Positions 21,600 to 29,556 of a stretch of DNA of 64,000 bases are shown here, one piece after another. The stretch's first letter is position 1; each line of letters opens with the position of its first letter. The stretch spans positions 96,571 to 160,570 of the forward strand of contig JAMOQG010000019.1 of NCBI GenBank assembly GCA_027064135.1. The letters run 5' to 3'. The notes under the pieces were generated by a model. It made no database searches. It was given only the letters and a program-made list of their open reading frames with translations, and had not been told where the DNA came from. The stretch is from Peptostreptococcaceae bacterium (GTDB lineage: Bacteria > Bacillota > Clostridia > Peptostreptococcales > Acidaminobacteraceae). Position numbers and translations under genes: made by a program.

Positions 21600-21735
21600 A
21601 TTTAGGAAAGTGCAGTTGAAAATTATAACGAGTGGCGATTTCGTTTTAATATTATCGAAAGCGTAACGGCCTATCTAAAACATTCTGAAAGAATTTTTTG
21701 TGAAATTATTTTAAAGTCCGTAGGACTTTTTTTTG
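21600..21735 (+). ncRNA. possible structured leader or small RNA ending in a terminator
   Basis: Between the oppA terminator and the amidase gene is a stretch more GC-rich than usual for the spacers here. It can form CGATTTCG/CGAAAGCG (21630s-21660s, one mismatch) and ends in a clean terminator, AAAGTCC-GTA-GGACTTT (21713-21729) plus eight T. It could be an attenuated leader of the amidase gene or a short RNA. No known riboswitch class was recognised and no good promoter is evident. Confidence 0.3.
21713..21735 (+). terminator. terminator upstream of the amidase gene
   Basis: AAAGTCC, loop GTA, GGACTTT, then a long T run, 84 nt before the amidase start codon. It either ends a preceding short RNA or attenuates the amidase mRNA. 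Confidence 0.8.
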
Positions 21736-21818
21736 TTTTTTTGATATACTATACTAAAGTACATATTATTGAAGGAATAGTAGATAAAGTAAAAAAAGTA
21801 GTTGCTATGGAGGAAGAT

Positions 21819-23936
21819 GTGAAAAAAAAAATATTTTTAATTATGATGATGATATTAATGACAAGTGTTTCATTTGCAAATAAATTTTCAGAGATTGATA
21901 GTGTTGAATTAAAAGATTCATTAACAAACGAAGTTAAAGAATATGAACCTGTGAGCCTTTTATTGAAAGGTAAAGATGTTGTAACTGATGTACCGGGAAT
22001 ATTATACATTCTAAACGGCGAAGCAAGAACTCTTGTACCTGTGAGATTTGTTACTGAACAACTTGGAGCTGAAGTAGAGTGGGATCAAAAGACAAAAACA
22101 GTTACGATAAATTACAAAAGTGACGTTTTAAAACTTACCATAGATAGTGAATATGCGTATGTGAATGGAATAAAAGAAAAACTTCCGAGCAATGTTCCGG
22201 CTAAATTAATGGCTTATCAAGATGTTTATAGAACTATGGTTCCAGTTAGATTTGTTACTGAAAATTTTAATCTAGATATAGATTGGCTTGGAGATACAAA
22301 AACTGTATCTATTAATTCTGAAGAACAGAATATTATAGGAATTGATTTTTTATATAAATTAAAATTTCCTGAAATTAGAATTAAAACAACTGGTTATGTG
22401 GATATAAACAGTTATTCTGTTGGAAGTAGTGATTTTGGAATTGATGATAAAATAATTTTTTCTATTCCTAACTCTAATTTTTTAATTAATGAATTTGAAG
22501 AATCCGTTTTCTTAACAAAGAAAAATGGAACTGTTGAATATGATATTGCTTTAACAGGTTTTGGGACTGAAAAATTAGTGATTGATCAATTATCAGGTGA
22601 TATAAAAAGTACTACAATTGAAATGAATTTAGCGAAGAAAAAAGGAGTTAATACTTTTTTCGATTCAGAAACAAATGAAATTGTGATTCAGTTTATTAAC
22701 TCAGTTGAAGAAATTAATGTTGAAGATATTTATAATGCGAAAACTTTAATAATTGGAACAAAAGAAGATATGCCTTCGATCAATCCGGTTATTGACAAAA
22801 TTAATAATGAAGTTATTATTGATATAGTTAATAGTAATTTAAATTTAAATGAAGGAGAAAGGGAGACTATACAAGTAAATGAAGGTGGTATTGCAAGTTA
22901 TACTTATTTCCAACTTGATACATCGACAGATGAGATTTATGAAAATGATGATATTGTAACAAGAGTAATTATGCAGCTTAATAAAGAGAAAAGTGTAGAT
23001 GATGTATATATTGAAGAAATTGATAATAAAATATATGCATATGTTTCTGGAAATCCATTAAATGGGTTTGAATATGTTAAAAATGATGTTGCAGAGTCGA
23101 AGTTGATAATTAATTTTTTAAAAGATGGTATATATAATGCCGATATTGATGAAAATAACAACATTATTGAATTAAGTTTTTCAAAAGATTTAGTTGATAT
23201 AGATAATATGAATCTTAATATTGATGACCAAATAATTGAAAAAATTTCTATTAATAGTGTTTCAGATAAATATTATATTAGGTTTAAGTATGAAGATTCT
23301 GTTACAGTTACTCAAAATACAAGCGAAAATATTTTGACAAATAATATTTCTATTGATTTTAAAAATTTAAATATAGTCAATTCAAAGTATAAAGATAAAT
23401 TAATAGTAATTGATCCAGGACATGGTGGTAAAGATCCAGGAGCAATAGGAACTAAAACTAAAACAACAGAAAGCGAACTTGTTTTAAAAACTGCTTTTAT
23501 TTTGAAAAAACAATTAGAAGCAAAAGGATTTAAAGTATATTTAACTAGAGATAAAGATGAATATGTGGATTTATATCAAAGGCCAAATATTGCAAATAAA
23601 TTAAATGCTGATTTGTTTGTAAGTATTCATATTAACGCTTTTACTAACCCGGATGCAGAAGGTATTGAAGTTTTATATGCTGATGACGGAATAAGAGGTA
23701 ATTATTCTTTTGCAAAGATTACACAAGGTTATTTAATAAGTTATTTGAATAGAGTGGATAGAGGGGTTAGAAATCGACCTAGACTAGTTGTGTTAAAAAA
23801 TACTCATATGCCTGCAATATTAACAGAATTAGGTTTTTTAACAAATGAAAAAGAAGAAGAAATGCTAATTACAAATGAATATTTACAAAAAGCTGCTAAT
23901 GCAATATATAAAAGCATAATCGATCAAATTAAGTAG
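21819..23936 (+). CDS. N-acetylmuramoyl-L-alanine amidase (copper-amine-oxidase-like N domain + Amidase_3)
   Basis: 705 residues from GTG 21819, chosen because GGAGGA lies at 21809-21814 and the product then begins with a signal peptide (VKKKIFLIMMMILMTSVSFA). After a stalk domain of the copper-amine-oxidase N-terminal type with two copies of the VPVRFVTE motif comes a long AMIN-like beta region. The C-terminal zinc amidase (about 525-705) has VIDPGHGGKDPGA, the second zinc Glu in TTESEL, SIHINAF and the catalytic LTELGFLTN. It cleaves the peptide stem from muramic acid outside the cell, in wall remodelling or daughter-cell separation. Confidence 0.93.
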   Translation: MKKKIFLIMMMILMTSVSFANKFSEIDSVELKDSLTNEVKEYEPVSLLLKGKDVVTDVPGILYILNGEARTLVPVRFVTEQLGAEVEWDQKTKTVTINYKSDVLKLTIDSEYAYVNGIKEKLPSNVPAKLMAYQDVYRTMVPVRFVTENFNLDIDWLGDTKTVSINSEEQNIIGIDFLYKLKFPEIRIKTTGYVDINSYSVGSSDFGIDDKIIFSIPNSNFLINEFEESVFLTKKNGTVEYDIALTGFGTEKLVIDQLSGDIKSTTIEMNLAKKKGVNTFFDSETNEIVIQFINSVEEINVEDIYNAKTLIIGTKEDMPSINPVIDKINNEVIIDIVNSNLNLNEGERETIQVNEGGIASYTYFQLDTSTDEIYENDDIVTRVIMQLNKEKSVDDVYIEEIDNKIYAYVSGNPLNGFEYVKNDVAESKLIINFLKDGIYNADIDENNNIIELSFSKDLVDIDNMNLNIDDQIIEKISINSVSDKYYIRFKYEDSVTVTQNTSENILTNNISIDFKNLNIVNSKYKDKLIVIDPGHGGKDPGAIGTKTKTTESELVLKTAFILKKQLEAKGFKVYLTRDKDEYVDLYQRPNIANKLNADLFVSIHINAFTNPDAEGIEVLYADDGIRGNYSFAKITQGYLISYLNRVDRGVRNRPRLVVLKNTHMPAILTELGFLTNEKEEEMLITNEYLQKAANAIYKSIIDQIK

Positions 23937-23977
23937 TAATTTTATCTTTATCACTGAGAGTACTGGGGGAGGAATTT

Positions 23978-24385
23978 ATGCTTATAGTAAATAAAGAAAT
24001 TGAATCTAATTTTGAATCTGTGCATCAATTTGTCTTGAAAGTTATTGATCTGATTGATAAAGAAAAAATCGTAAAAAAACAAAATACTATTTTTAAAATC
24101 AATGTCATGTTAAGAGAAGTTCTTAATAACGCAGTTGAACATGGAAATAAATTTGATGAAAATAGGATGGTTTATTGTAGAATTGAGTTAGATAAAGAAA
24201 TATTTACTTTTATTGTTAGAGATGAAGGAGAAGGTTGTATTAAGGATCAATTTTATAATGTAGGCGATGGATTTACAATGAAACTTAGATCAAGAGGATT
24301 GGATTTAATAACTAAATATGGTTTTAAATATAAATTTAATAAAAATGAAATTGTATTAAAGTATATGTTAGATAAGGAGATGTAA
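23978..24385 (+). CDS. anti-sigma-factor-type serine kinase (HATPase, RsbW/SpoIIAB-like)
   Basis: 135 residues. Histidine-kinase-like ATPase fold: N box LREVLNNAVEHGNK (about 45-58), G1 box VRDEGEGC, and a later GLDLITKYG segment. Members phosphorylate a STAS partner or sequester a target. The next gene, 1 nt away, encodes the STAS protein and the third a PP2C phosphatase, making a complete partner-switching set. No sigma factor is encoded beside it, so the output target is unknown. GGGGGAGGAA ribosome site. Confidence 0.88.
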   Translation: MLIVNKEIESNFESVHQFVLKVIDLIDKEKIVKKQNTIFKINVMLREVLNNAVEHGNKFDENRMVYCRIELDKEIFTFIVRDEGEGCIKDQFYNVGDGFTMKLRSRGLDLITKYGFKYKFNKNEIVLKYMLDKEM

Positions 24386-24386
24386 A

Positions 24387-24692
24387 ATGAGAAAAAATAT
24401 TGAAAACAATTTAATGACGTTTATTATTGAAAAAGATTTAATTGCACCAAATGTAAAAAAAATGAAAGAAGTTTTGAATGATGCGTTAAATGAAGTTGAT
24501 GAAATAGATGAAGTGGTAATTGATATGGATGGCATTGAAAATATTGATTCTGTAGGCGTTTCATTTGTTGTTAGTTTATATAAAAATATAAGTAATGAAG
24601 GGTTAGAATTTAGAATTGTAAATGCAAGTAGTGATATTGTACAATTATTTAAATTGATGAGATTGGATGAATTTTTTATTATAGAAGAATAA
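24387..24692 (+). CDS. STAS-domain anti-sigma-factor antagonist
   Basis: 101 residues, RsbV/SpoIIAA size. IDMDGIENIDSVGVSFVVSL carries the candidate phospho-serine (Ser55) at the usual place. In such systems the HATPase protein phosphorylates this serine, and the PP2C encoded next removes the phosphate. Starts 1 nt after the HATPase gene and is followed 15 nt later by the phosphatase. Confidence 0.88.
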   Translation: MRKNIENNLMTFIIEKDLIAPNVKKMKEVLNDALNEVDEIDEVVIDMDGIENIDSVGVSFVVSLYKNISNEGLEFRIVNASSDIVQLFKLMRLDEFFIIEE

Positions 24693-24707
24693 TATGGAGA
24701 TGATCAT

Positions 24708-25877
24708 ATGAGTCATAATGTCGTGGTAGCTGATGATGGAAAAATGAATCGGTTCATTATAAAAAAAATATTAAATGACAATATGGATGAGGTTACGATA
24801 TTTGAAGCAGTTAATGGCGTTGAAGTGTTTGAGATACTTAGAAATAATGATATAGATTTAATTATTCTTGATTTAATTATGCCTGTAAAAAATGGTTTTG
24901 AAACATTGAAGGAACTTAAAGCTAATTCTGAGTTACAGGATATTCCTGTAATAGTGAGTTCCACAATTACTGAGATTTCAAGTGTAGAAAAAACTTTAGG
25001 TGGAGGTGCTATCGATTATTTTGCTAAACCGTTTTCAAAAGAGGATATTGAAATAATATTGCCACTGAAAGTAATTAATGCAATTAAATATTATGAGCAG
25101 AAAAAAACAATAAAAAAATTAAATGAAGCTATTGAAGAAGAAATGAAAACTGCTAATTTATTTCAAAACCTTATGTTGCCTAAAACAAATCAGTTTTCTG
25201 ATTTTGATTTATTTATAAAGTATAGACCTTGTATGGGAATAGGTGGAGATTTTTTTGATTGTGTTGAGAATGAAGAGGGATTTTGGTTTATGATTGCAGA
25301 CGTAACAGGTCACGGAATAGCTGCTGGAATGATTTCTTCTATGGTTAAAGTAATGTTTAGAAATGGTGTAAACGATAAAGAGGTTCGATCTCCAGCTGAA
25401 ATGTTAGGAAATATGAATCATAATGTTTTTAATTATTTTTATACAAGTGCAACTGATACAAGTGTAGTTTTTACTGGATTTGTGGGTTTGATTAAAGATG
25501 GAGAATTATTTTATTCAAGTGCAGGCCAGCCGTTTCCGGTACTTTATCATAAACGCAAAAAATTAGTTTTATCGTTAAAACAAACTGGTATGAATATAGG
25601 TTTTTTTGATGGTATTAAATATATTGATGAAAGTGTTAATATGGATAATGGGGATACATTATTGGTTTATACTGATGGCTTATTTAGTTCTGGAAAATCT
25701 TCAGATTTTTCAAGTTGGCCAGAAGTTGAAAGTTTTTCAAGAGAAAACAGTGAATTGCTTGAAGAAAATCCTCATGAATTTTTAGAAAATATTTTTTGGC
25801 ATTTTTTAAGTAAGCATAAAAAAAATGATAGTGATTATACTGATGATGTAGCAATAATGCTTATTAAATCTAAATAG
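24708..25877 (+). CDS. response-regulator PP2C phosphatase (receiver + SpoIIE domain)
   Basis: 389 residues. Receiver domain (1-125): acidic pair D9-D10, phospho-acceptor D55 in [13 protein letters not shown], Thr in VSSTITE and Lys in [11 protein letters not shown] helical linker leads to a SpoIIE/RsbU-type PP2C (about 160-389) with [28 protein letters not shown] and DDVAIML metal-binding motifs. It should dephosphorylate the STAS partner when the receiver is phosphorylated. No cognate histidine kinase is in the window. Confidence 0.92.
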   Translation: MSHNVVVADDGKMNRFIIKKILNDNMDEVTIFEAVNGVEVFEILRNNDIDLIILDLIMPVKNGFETLKELKANSELQDIPVIVSSTITEISSVEKTLGGGAIDYFAKPFSKEDIEIILPLKVINAIKYYEQKKTIKKLNEAIEEEMKTANLFQNLMLPKTNQFSDFDLFIKYRPCMGIGGDFFDCVENEEGFWFMIADVTGHGIAAGMISSMVKVMFRNGVNDKEVRSPAEMLGNMNHNVFNYFYTSATDTSVVFTGFVGLIKDGELFYSSAGQPFPVLYHKRKKLVLSLKQTGMNIGFFDGIKYIDESVNMDNGDTLLVYTDGLFSSGKSSDFSSWPEVESFSRENSELLEENPHEFLENIFWHFLSKHKKNDSDYTDDVAIMLIKSK

Positions 25878-25890
25878 AAAGGAAATATTT

Positions 25891-26616
25891 ATGAAAAGAA
25901 CAGATAGAGATAATAATGAAATTAGAAAAACGATTGTTGAAAAAGATTATTTGCTACACGCAGATGGGTCTGTATTGATTTCAACTGGAAATACTAAAGT
26001 TATATGTAGTGCAAAAATTGAGGAAAAAGTACCGAGATTTTTAAAAGATGAAAAAAAAGGATGGGTTACTGCTGAATATTCTATGTTACCTGCCGCTACC
26101 GAAGATAGATTTAGACGAGAAAGAAATAAAATATCTGGAAGAACTATGGAAATTCAGAGGCTTATTGGAAGATCTTTAAGAGCGGTTGTGGATTTAGAAA
26201 AATTAGGGGAAAGAACTATTTGGATTGATTGCGATGTTATACAAGCTGATGGCGGAACTCGTACTGCATCAATTACCGGTGCATTTATAGCTATGTCTTT
26301 AGCAATTGAGAAATTAATTGATAATGGGATTTTAACAGAAAATCCGATTACTGATTATATGGCAGCAGTTAGTGTTGGTAAAATTGAGGGAGAAGTAATG
26401 CTTGATTTATGTTATAAAGAAGATTCTAATGCAGATGTAGATATGAATGTTGTTATGACAGGAAAGAGAAAATTTGTTGAGATCCAAGGTACAGCAGAAG
26501 AAGGTGTATTTGACAGAGATGAGTTGGATGAGTTTTTAAAATACGCTGAAAGCGGAATTTTAAAATTAATTGAGGTTCAAAAAGAAATGATTGAAATGGA
26601 ATTAGGAGAAAATTAA
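25891..26616 (+). CDS. rph: ribonuclease PH
   Basis: 241 residues, normal length. Phosphorolytic 3'-5' exonuclease that trims tRNA 3' ends. Motifs include [11 protein letters not shown] near the start, [45 protein letters not shown]-like [12 protein letters not shown] and [24 protein letters not shown] precedes ATG. The stop overlaps the rdgB start by 1 nt (TAATG). Confidence 0.96.
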   Translation: MKRTDRDNNEIRKTIVEKDYLLHADGSVLISTGNTKVICSAKIEEKVPRFLKDEKKGWVTAEYSMLPAATEDRFRRERNKISGRTMEIQRLIGRSLRAVVDLEKLGERTIWIDCDVIQADGGTRTASITGAFIAMSLAIEKLIDNGILTENPITDYMAAVSVGKIEGEVMLDLCYKEDSNADVDMNVVMTGKRKFVEIQGTAEEGVFDRDELDEFLKYAESGILKLIEVQKEMIEMELGEN

Positions 26617-27239
26617 TGGAAAAATATGTACTTGCTTCAGGGAATAAACATAAATTAGAAGAAATAAATAAAATTGTCGAGAAATTTGATATTGAACTTA
26701 TAATGATGAGTGACGTTGGTTTGCAAAACCTTGAAATTATTGAAGATGGGGATACGTTTGAAGAAAATTCTTATATAAAAGCTAAGACGGTTTGTGATTT
26801 AACAAATATTCCAACAATTGCCGATGATTCGGGTTTAATGGTTGATTATCTAGATGGAGCACCTGGTGTTTATTCGGCAAGGTATTCTGGGGTGAATGCG
26901 ACTTATGAATCAAATAATATGAAATTGATTTCTGCTCTAGATAGTGTTGAAAGTTCAGAACGTGGTGCAAAATTTGTAACGGTTATTACTGTGGTTTTCC
27001 CAAATGGTGATAAAATTGTAGCTCGTGGTGAAATTAATGGGATGATTGGTACTGAGTTAAAAGGAGAAGCTGGATTTGGATATGATCCGCTTTTTAATGT
27101 AAAAGAATATAATCTTAGTTTTGCAGAAATGGGTTCAGAGTTGAAAAATGAAATTAGTCATCGTGCTTTAGCTCTTAAAGAACTAAAGAAAAAACTTAAA
27201 AAATATTATGGAGAAAGTAATGAAAATACTAATAATTAG
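26616..27239 (+). CDS. rdgB: XTP/dITP diphosphatase (RdgB/HAM1)
   Basis: 207 residues. House-cleaning pyrophosphatase removing ITP/XTP. SGNKHKLEEI near the start, ADDSGLMVDYLDGAPGVYSAR, GEAGFGYDPLF and the C-terminal NEISHRALAL are all intact. The rph-rdgB-phosphodiesterase order is common in Clostridia and Bacilli. Confidence 0.96.
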   Translation: MEKYVLASGNKHKLEEINKIVEKFDIELIMMSDVGLQNLEIIEDGDTFEENSYIKAKTVCDLTNIPTIADDSGLMVDYLDGAPGVYSARYSGVNATYESNNMKLISALDSVESSERGAKFVTVITVVFPNGDKIVARGEINGMIGTELKGEAGFGYDPLFNVKEYNLSFAEMGSELKNEISHRALALKELKKKLKKYYGESNENTNN

Positions 27240-27693
27240 TGATTCGCATGGAGGAAAAGAAACACTGTTGAAGGTTATTCTTCATGAAAATCCGGAGAAA
27301 GTGTTTTTTCTTGGAGATCATATTTCTGATATTTATGAAATTGAACATAATATTACAGCGGATATTTGTGCAGTCAAAGGGAATACGGATTACAATTTAA
27401 TAGGACTTGATGATATATTTTTAAATATATATAATAAAAAAATTTTATTAACACATGGACATAATTATAAAGTTAATTATGGATATTATAGATTAAGTTT
27501 AAAAGCCCAAGAAGCTGAAGTTGATTATGTTTTTTTTGGACATACACATAGATATGTTGATTTTTCAGAAAATGGAATTAGATTTATTAATCCTGGGAGT
27601 ATTAGCAAACCTAGAGATTGTAATCACGGAAGTTATGTTGTGATGAAAATAGATAAGGTGAATGTCAATTTTGTTAAAAAAGTATTGACTTAA
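27220..27693 (+). CDS. YfcE/MJ0936-family metallophosphoesterase
   Basis: 157 residues from ATG 27220 behind GGAGAAAG; it overlaps the end of rdgB by 20 nt. Metal ligands are visible: ISDSHGG (about 5-11), LGDHISD, KGNTD, LTHGHNY and FFGHTHR, followed by INPGSISKPR. Members hydrolyse small phosphodiesters; the natural substrate is uncertain. The tRNA promoter -35 box lies within its last codons. Confidence 0.92.
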   Translation: MKILIISDSHGGKETLLKVILHENPEKVFFLGDHISDIYEIEHNITADICAVKGNTDYNLIGLDDIFLNIYNKKILLTHGHNYKVNYGYYRLSLKAQEAEVDYVFFGHTHRYVDFSENGIRFINPGSISKPRDCNHGSYVVMKIDKVNVNFVKKVLT

Positions 27694-27713
27694 ATGATTA
27701 AAATATATATAAT
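27685..27713 (+). promoter_or_regulatory. strong promoter of the tRNA cluster
   Basis: TTGACT (27685-27690), 17-nt spacer, TATAAT (27708-27713), 35 bp before the first tRNA. No terminator is seen after the preceding gene, so read-through is possible. Confidence 0.75.
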
Positions 27714-27748
27714 GATACTCGTCGTTAAAGCAATTTAATGATTATTCG

Positions 27749-27821
27749 CGGGTGTAGCTCAGTGGTAGAGCCTCGGCCTTCCAAGCCGATTGCGAGGGTC
27801 CGATTCCCTTCACCCGCTCCA
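27749..27821 (+). tRNA. tRNA-Gly (anticodon TCC)
   Basis: 73 nt including encoded CCA. Acceptor GCGGGTG/CACCCGC, anticodon loop CTTCCAA. The T loop reads TCCGATT instead of the near-universal TTCRANY, that is C at position 55. Confidence 0.95.
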
Positions 27822-27827
27822 ATATAC

Positions 27828-27904
27828 GCGTTCATAGCTCAGCTGGATAGAGCATCGGCCTTCTAAGCCGAGGGTCAGGGGTTCGAATCCCTTTGGACGT
27901 ACCA
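27828..27904 (+). tRNA. tRNA-Arg (anticodon TCT), copy 1
   Basis: 77 nt with encoded CCA. Anticodon loop CTTCTAA. Acceptor GCGTTCA pairs with TGGACGT, giving a G-U at position 1-72. Identical to the copy at 28206-28282. Confidence 0.95.
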
Positions 27905-27907
27905 TAT

Positions 27908-27984
27908 GGCGGTTGTAGTCAAGTGGTTAAGACACAGGATTGTGACTCCTGCATGCGTGGGTTCGACCCCCACCAGCCGCCCCA
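27908..27984 (+). tRNA. tRNA-His (anticodon GTG), copy 1
   Basis: 77 nt with encoded CCA. Anticodon loop TTGTGAC. The extra G at -1 is encoded and opposes C73, as expected for tRNA-His. Identical to the copy at 28286-28362. Confidence 0.95.
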
Positions 27985-28004
27985 TTTATAATTTCTTTAG
28001 AAAT

Positions 28005-28025
28005 GACCCATTAGCTCAGTTGGTA
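28005..28025 (+). pseudogene. truncated 5' fragment of tRNA-Lys
   Basis: The first 21 nt of the tRNA-Lys at 28123 are repeated here within a perfect 28-bp direct repeat (27998-28025 and 28116-28143, period 118 bp). After GGTA the sequence departs from tRNA and contains a hairpin, ACAAATC-TAT-GATTTGT, with no anticodon or T arm. Confidence 0.8.
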
Positions 28026-28122
28026 TAAGTAGAGAACACAAATCTATGATTTGTAGTGAATCACTTAGTTAAACCCAGACATTATGATAATGGAAGCACT
28101 AAGAAATATTGTTACTAGAAAT

Positions 28123-28198
28123 GACCCATTAGCTCAGTTGGTAGAGCATCTGACTTTTAATCAGGGTGTCTGGCGTTCGAGTCGCCAATGGGTCACCA
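28123..28198 (+). tRNA. tRNA-Lys (anticodon TTT)
   Basis: 76 nt with encoded CCA. Acceptor GACCCAT/ATGGGTC, anticodon loop CTTTTAA, T loop TTCGAGT. Confidence 0.96.
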
Positions 28199-28205
28199 AA
28201 TATAT

Positions 28206-28282
28206 GCGTTCATAGCTCAGCTGGATAGAGCATCGGCCTTCTAAGCCGAGGGTCAGGGGTTCGAATCCCTTTGGACGTACCA
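28206..28282 (+). tRNA. tRNA-Arg (anticodon TCT), copy 2
   Basis: Sequence-identical to the Arg copy at 27828-27904; part of a 160-bp duplicated Arg-His block. Confidence 0.95.
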
Positions 28283-28285
28283 TAT

Positions 28286-28362
28286 GGCGGTTGTAGTCAA
28301 GTGGTTAAGACACAGGATTGTGACTCCTGCATGCGTGGGTTCGACCCCCACCAGCCGCCCCA
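28286..28362 (+). tRNA. tRNA-His (anticodon GTG), copy 2
   Basis: Sequence-identical to the His copy at 27908-27984, including the encoded G at -1 and CCA. Confidence 0.95.
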
Positions 28363-28380
28363 TTTTAAATGTAAAAATAT

Positions 28381-28418
28381 CTCAGTTGAATTATTCTTAA
28401 AACTGAGTTTTATTTTTT
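28381..28418 (+). terminator. terminator after the six-tRNA block
   Basis: CTCAGTT (28381-28387) and AACTGAG (28401-28407) flank a 13-nt loop and are followed by TTTTATTTTTTT. The last tRNA lies beyond it and so depends on read-through or a separate weak promoter. Confidence 0.75.
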
Positions 28419-28438
28419 TATAAATATAAAACTTATAA

Positions 28439-28515
28439 GCGCTGTTAGCTCAGCTGGATAGAGTAGGTGGCTTCGAACCACTTGGTCGGGGGTTCGAATC
28501 CCTCACAGCGTACCA
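28439..28515 (+). tRNA. tRNA-Arg (anticodon TCG)
   Basis: 77 nt with encoded CCA. Anticodon loop CTTCGAA. Acceptor GCGCTGT/ACAGCGT again has a G-U at 1-72. T loop TTCGAAT. Confidence 0.94.
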
Positions 28516-28521
28516 TATAGA

Positions 28522-28566
28522 AATAGTAACAACTCTTTGATATAAAGATTTGTTACTATTTTTAAT
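28522..28566 (+). terminator. terminator after the tRNA-Arg(TCG)
   Basis: AATAGTAACAA (28522-28532) and TTGTTACTATT (28550-28560) form an 11-bp stem, with an inner TCTTT/AAAGA pairing, followed by a T run. Confidence 0.85.
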
Positions 28567-28668
28567 TTAATGAATGGAAAGTTAATTTATTTGAAAGATG
28601 ATGAGAATGTAATGACTTTGAAGTAAATTGTTGTAATAAAATGGCAATGCTCTTCAATTGCGTTTTAA

Positions 28669-28779
28669 AGAAAAAAGAATATAATTATAAATAAAAACGG
28701 AAAAAATATAAAAACTAAAGTATTTACTGATGAGGAAATTAAGGAAATGAAAAATTTTTTAAATATTACAATAATTTAA
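28669..28779 (+). pseudogene. possible decayed coding fragment
   Basis: The 28567-28875 spacer is AT-rich. One frame, 28669-28779, reads about 36 residues without stop and ends with TDEEIKEMKNFLNI, which looks protein-like, but it lacks a start codon and ribosome site. It may be the tail of an eroded gene. No family was recognised. The rest of the spacer shows only the inverted repeat before hpf. Confidence 0.2.
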
Positions 28780-28815
28780 CTAAAATAAAGTGTTATTTCT
28801 GTTTTAAGCATAATT

Positions 28816-28854
28816 TAATGGGTAAATTAACAGTATCACAAAATAAACCCATTA
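28816..28854 (+). promoter_or_regulatory. inverted repeat just upstream of hpf
   Basis: TAATGGGT (28816-28823) and ACCCATTA (28847-28854) are perfect 8-bp complements, 23 nt apart, ending 7 nt before the AAAGGGG ribosome site. It may be an mRNA hairpin or an operator. Confidence 0.4.
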
Positions 28855-28875
28855 TTATTGAAAGGGGATGGATAT

Positions 28876-29412
28876 ATGAAAATAGTAGTAAGCGGAAGAC
28901 ATATGCATGTGAGAGATGAATTTGTGGATTATGCAGTGAGTAAATTGGAAAAATTTGATTCTTATTTTGATGAAAATGTAGAGGCACATTTAACGTTTTC
29001 ACATCGTAAGAAAGATCAAATTTTTGAAATAACTATTTTAATGAAAAGAGGTGTTGTTTTAAGAGGCGAAGATTCTTCTGACGATATAAGAACTGCCATA
29101 GATGGTGCTGTTGCTAAGGTTTCAAGACAGATTAGGAAGCATAAAGCTAAATTAGAAAAGAAATATTATGGAGATGAATCAATTAAATTTAATGATGTGC
29201 CTGATATGATTGAAAAGGAAGTGGAAATAGAAGGTAAAATTGTTAAAAGCAAAAGATTTGGTATTAAGCCAATGATGGCTGAAGAAGCCGCTTTACAAAT
29301 GGAATTAATAGGACATGACTTTTTCGTATTCTTGAATGCGGAAACAGATGAAGTAAATGTTATCTATACAAGAAAGGATGGAAATTTCGGATTAATTGAG
29401 CCATATTTTTAA
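28876..29412 (+). CDS. hpf: ribosome hibernation-promoting factor, long form
   Basis: 178 residues from ATG 28876, behind AAAGGGGATGG. The N-terminal ribosome-binding domain (KIVVSGRHMHVRDEF to about 110) is followed by a linker and a C-terminal dimerisation domain (about 125-178, IKPMMAEEAALQMELIGHDF, FLNAETDEVNVIYTRKDG). The long form makes 100S ribosome dimers in stationary phase. The longer in-frame start at 28858 lacks a ribosome site. Confidence 0.95.
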   Translation: MKIVVSGRHMHVRDEFVDYAVSKLEKFDSYFDENVEAHLTFSHRKKDQIFEITILMKRGVVLRGEDSSDDIRTAIDGAVAKVSRQIRKHKAKLEKKYYGDESIKFNDVPDMIEKEVEIEGKIVKSKRFGIKPMMAEEAALQMELIGHDFFVFLNAETDEVNVIYTRKDGNFGLIEPYF

Positions 29413-29436
29413 GATGATTTTATATAAATAATTATT

Positions 29437-29476
29437 ACAGCTAAAAGTCAGAAGAAATTGACTTTTAGCTGTTTTT
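29437..29476 (+). terminator. terminator after hpf
   Basis: ACAGCTAAAAGTCA (29437-29450) and TGACTTTTAGCTGT (29459-29472) form a perfect 14-bp stem with a T run. Confidence 0.9.
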
Positions 29477-29491
29477 GTTTGAATGTATGCT

Positions 29492-29519
29492 TTGAAATAT
29501 ATATGAAATGATGTATAAT
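29492..29519 (+). promoter_or_regulatory. promoter of the DUF5317 gene
   Basis: TTGAAA (29492-29497), 16-nt spacer, TATAAT (29514-29519), followed by GAAAGGTG and ATG at 29557. Confidence 0.6.
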
Positions 29520-29556
29520 ATAGAAAGTGATATGATAATGAGAAAGGTGATTTTAT

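Larger units (their letters stand above)
27828..27987 (+). repeat. 160-bp duplicated tRNA-Arg/tRNA-His block, first copy
   Basis: 27828-27987 is identical to 28206-28365, offset 378 bp. The identity stops 3 nt after the His CCA, which points to a recent duplication. Confidence 0.88.
28206..28365 (+). repeat. 160-bp duplicated tRNA-Arg/tRNA-His block, second copy
   Basis: Second copy of the block at 27828-27987, with the Lys gene and its truncated relic between the copies. Confidence 0.88.

Noticed and set aside
28005-28100. A complete but unusual tRNA gene at the truncated Lys copy
   Set aside because: CCATTA/TAATGG could pair as ends, but there is no T arm, no T-loop consensus and no sensible anticodon stem.
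28567-28875. A raiA-type structured RNA upstream of hpf
   Set aside because: The spacer is very AT-rich and, apart from one inverted repeat, shows no dense helices or G-rich conserved blocks expected of that RNA.
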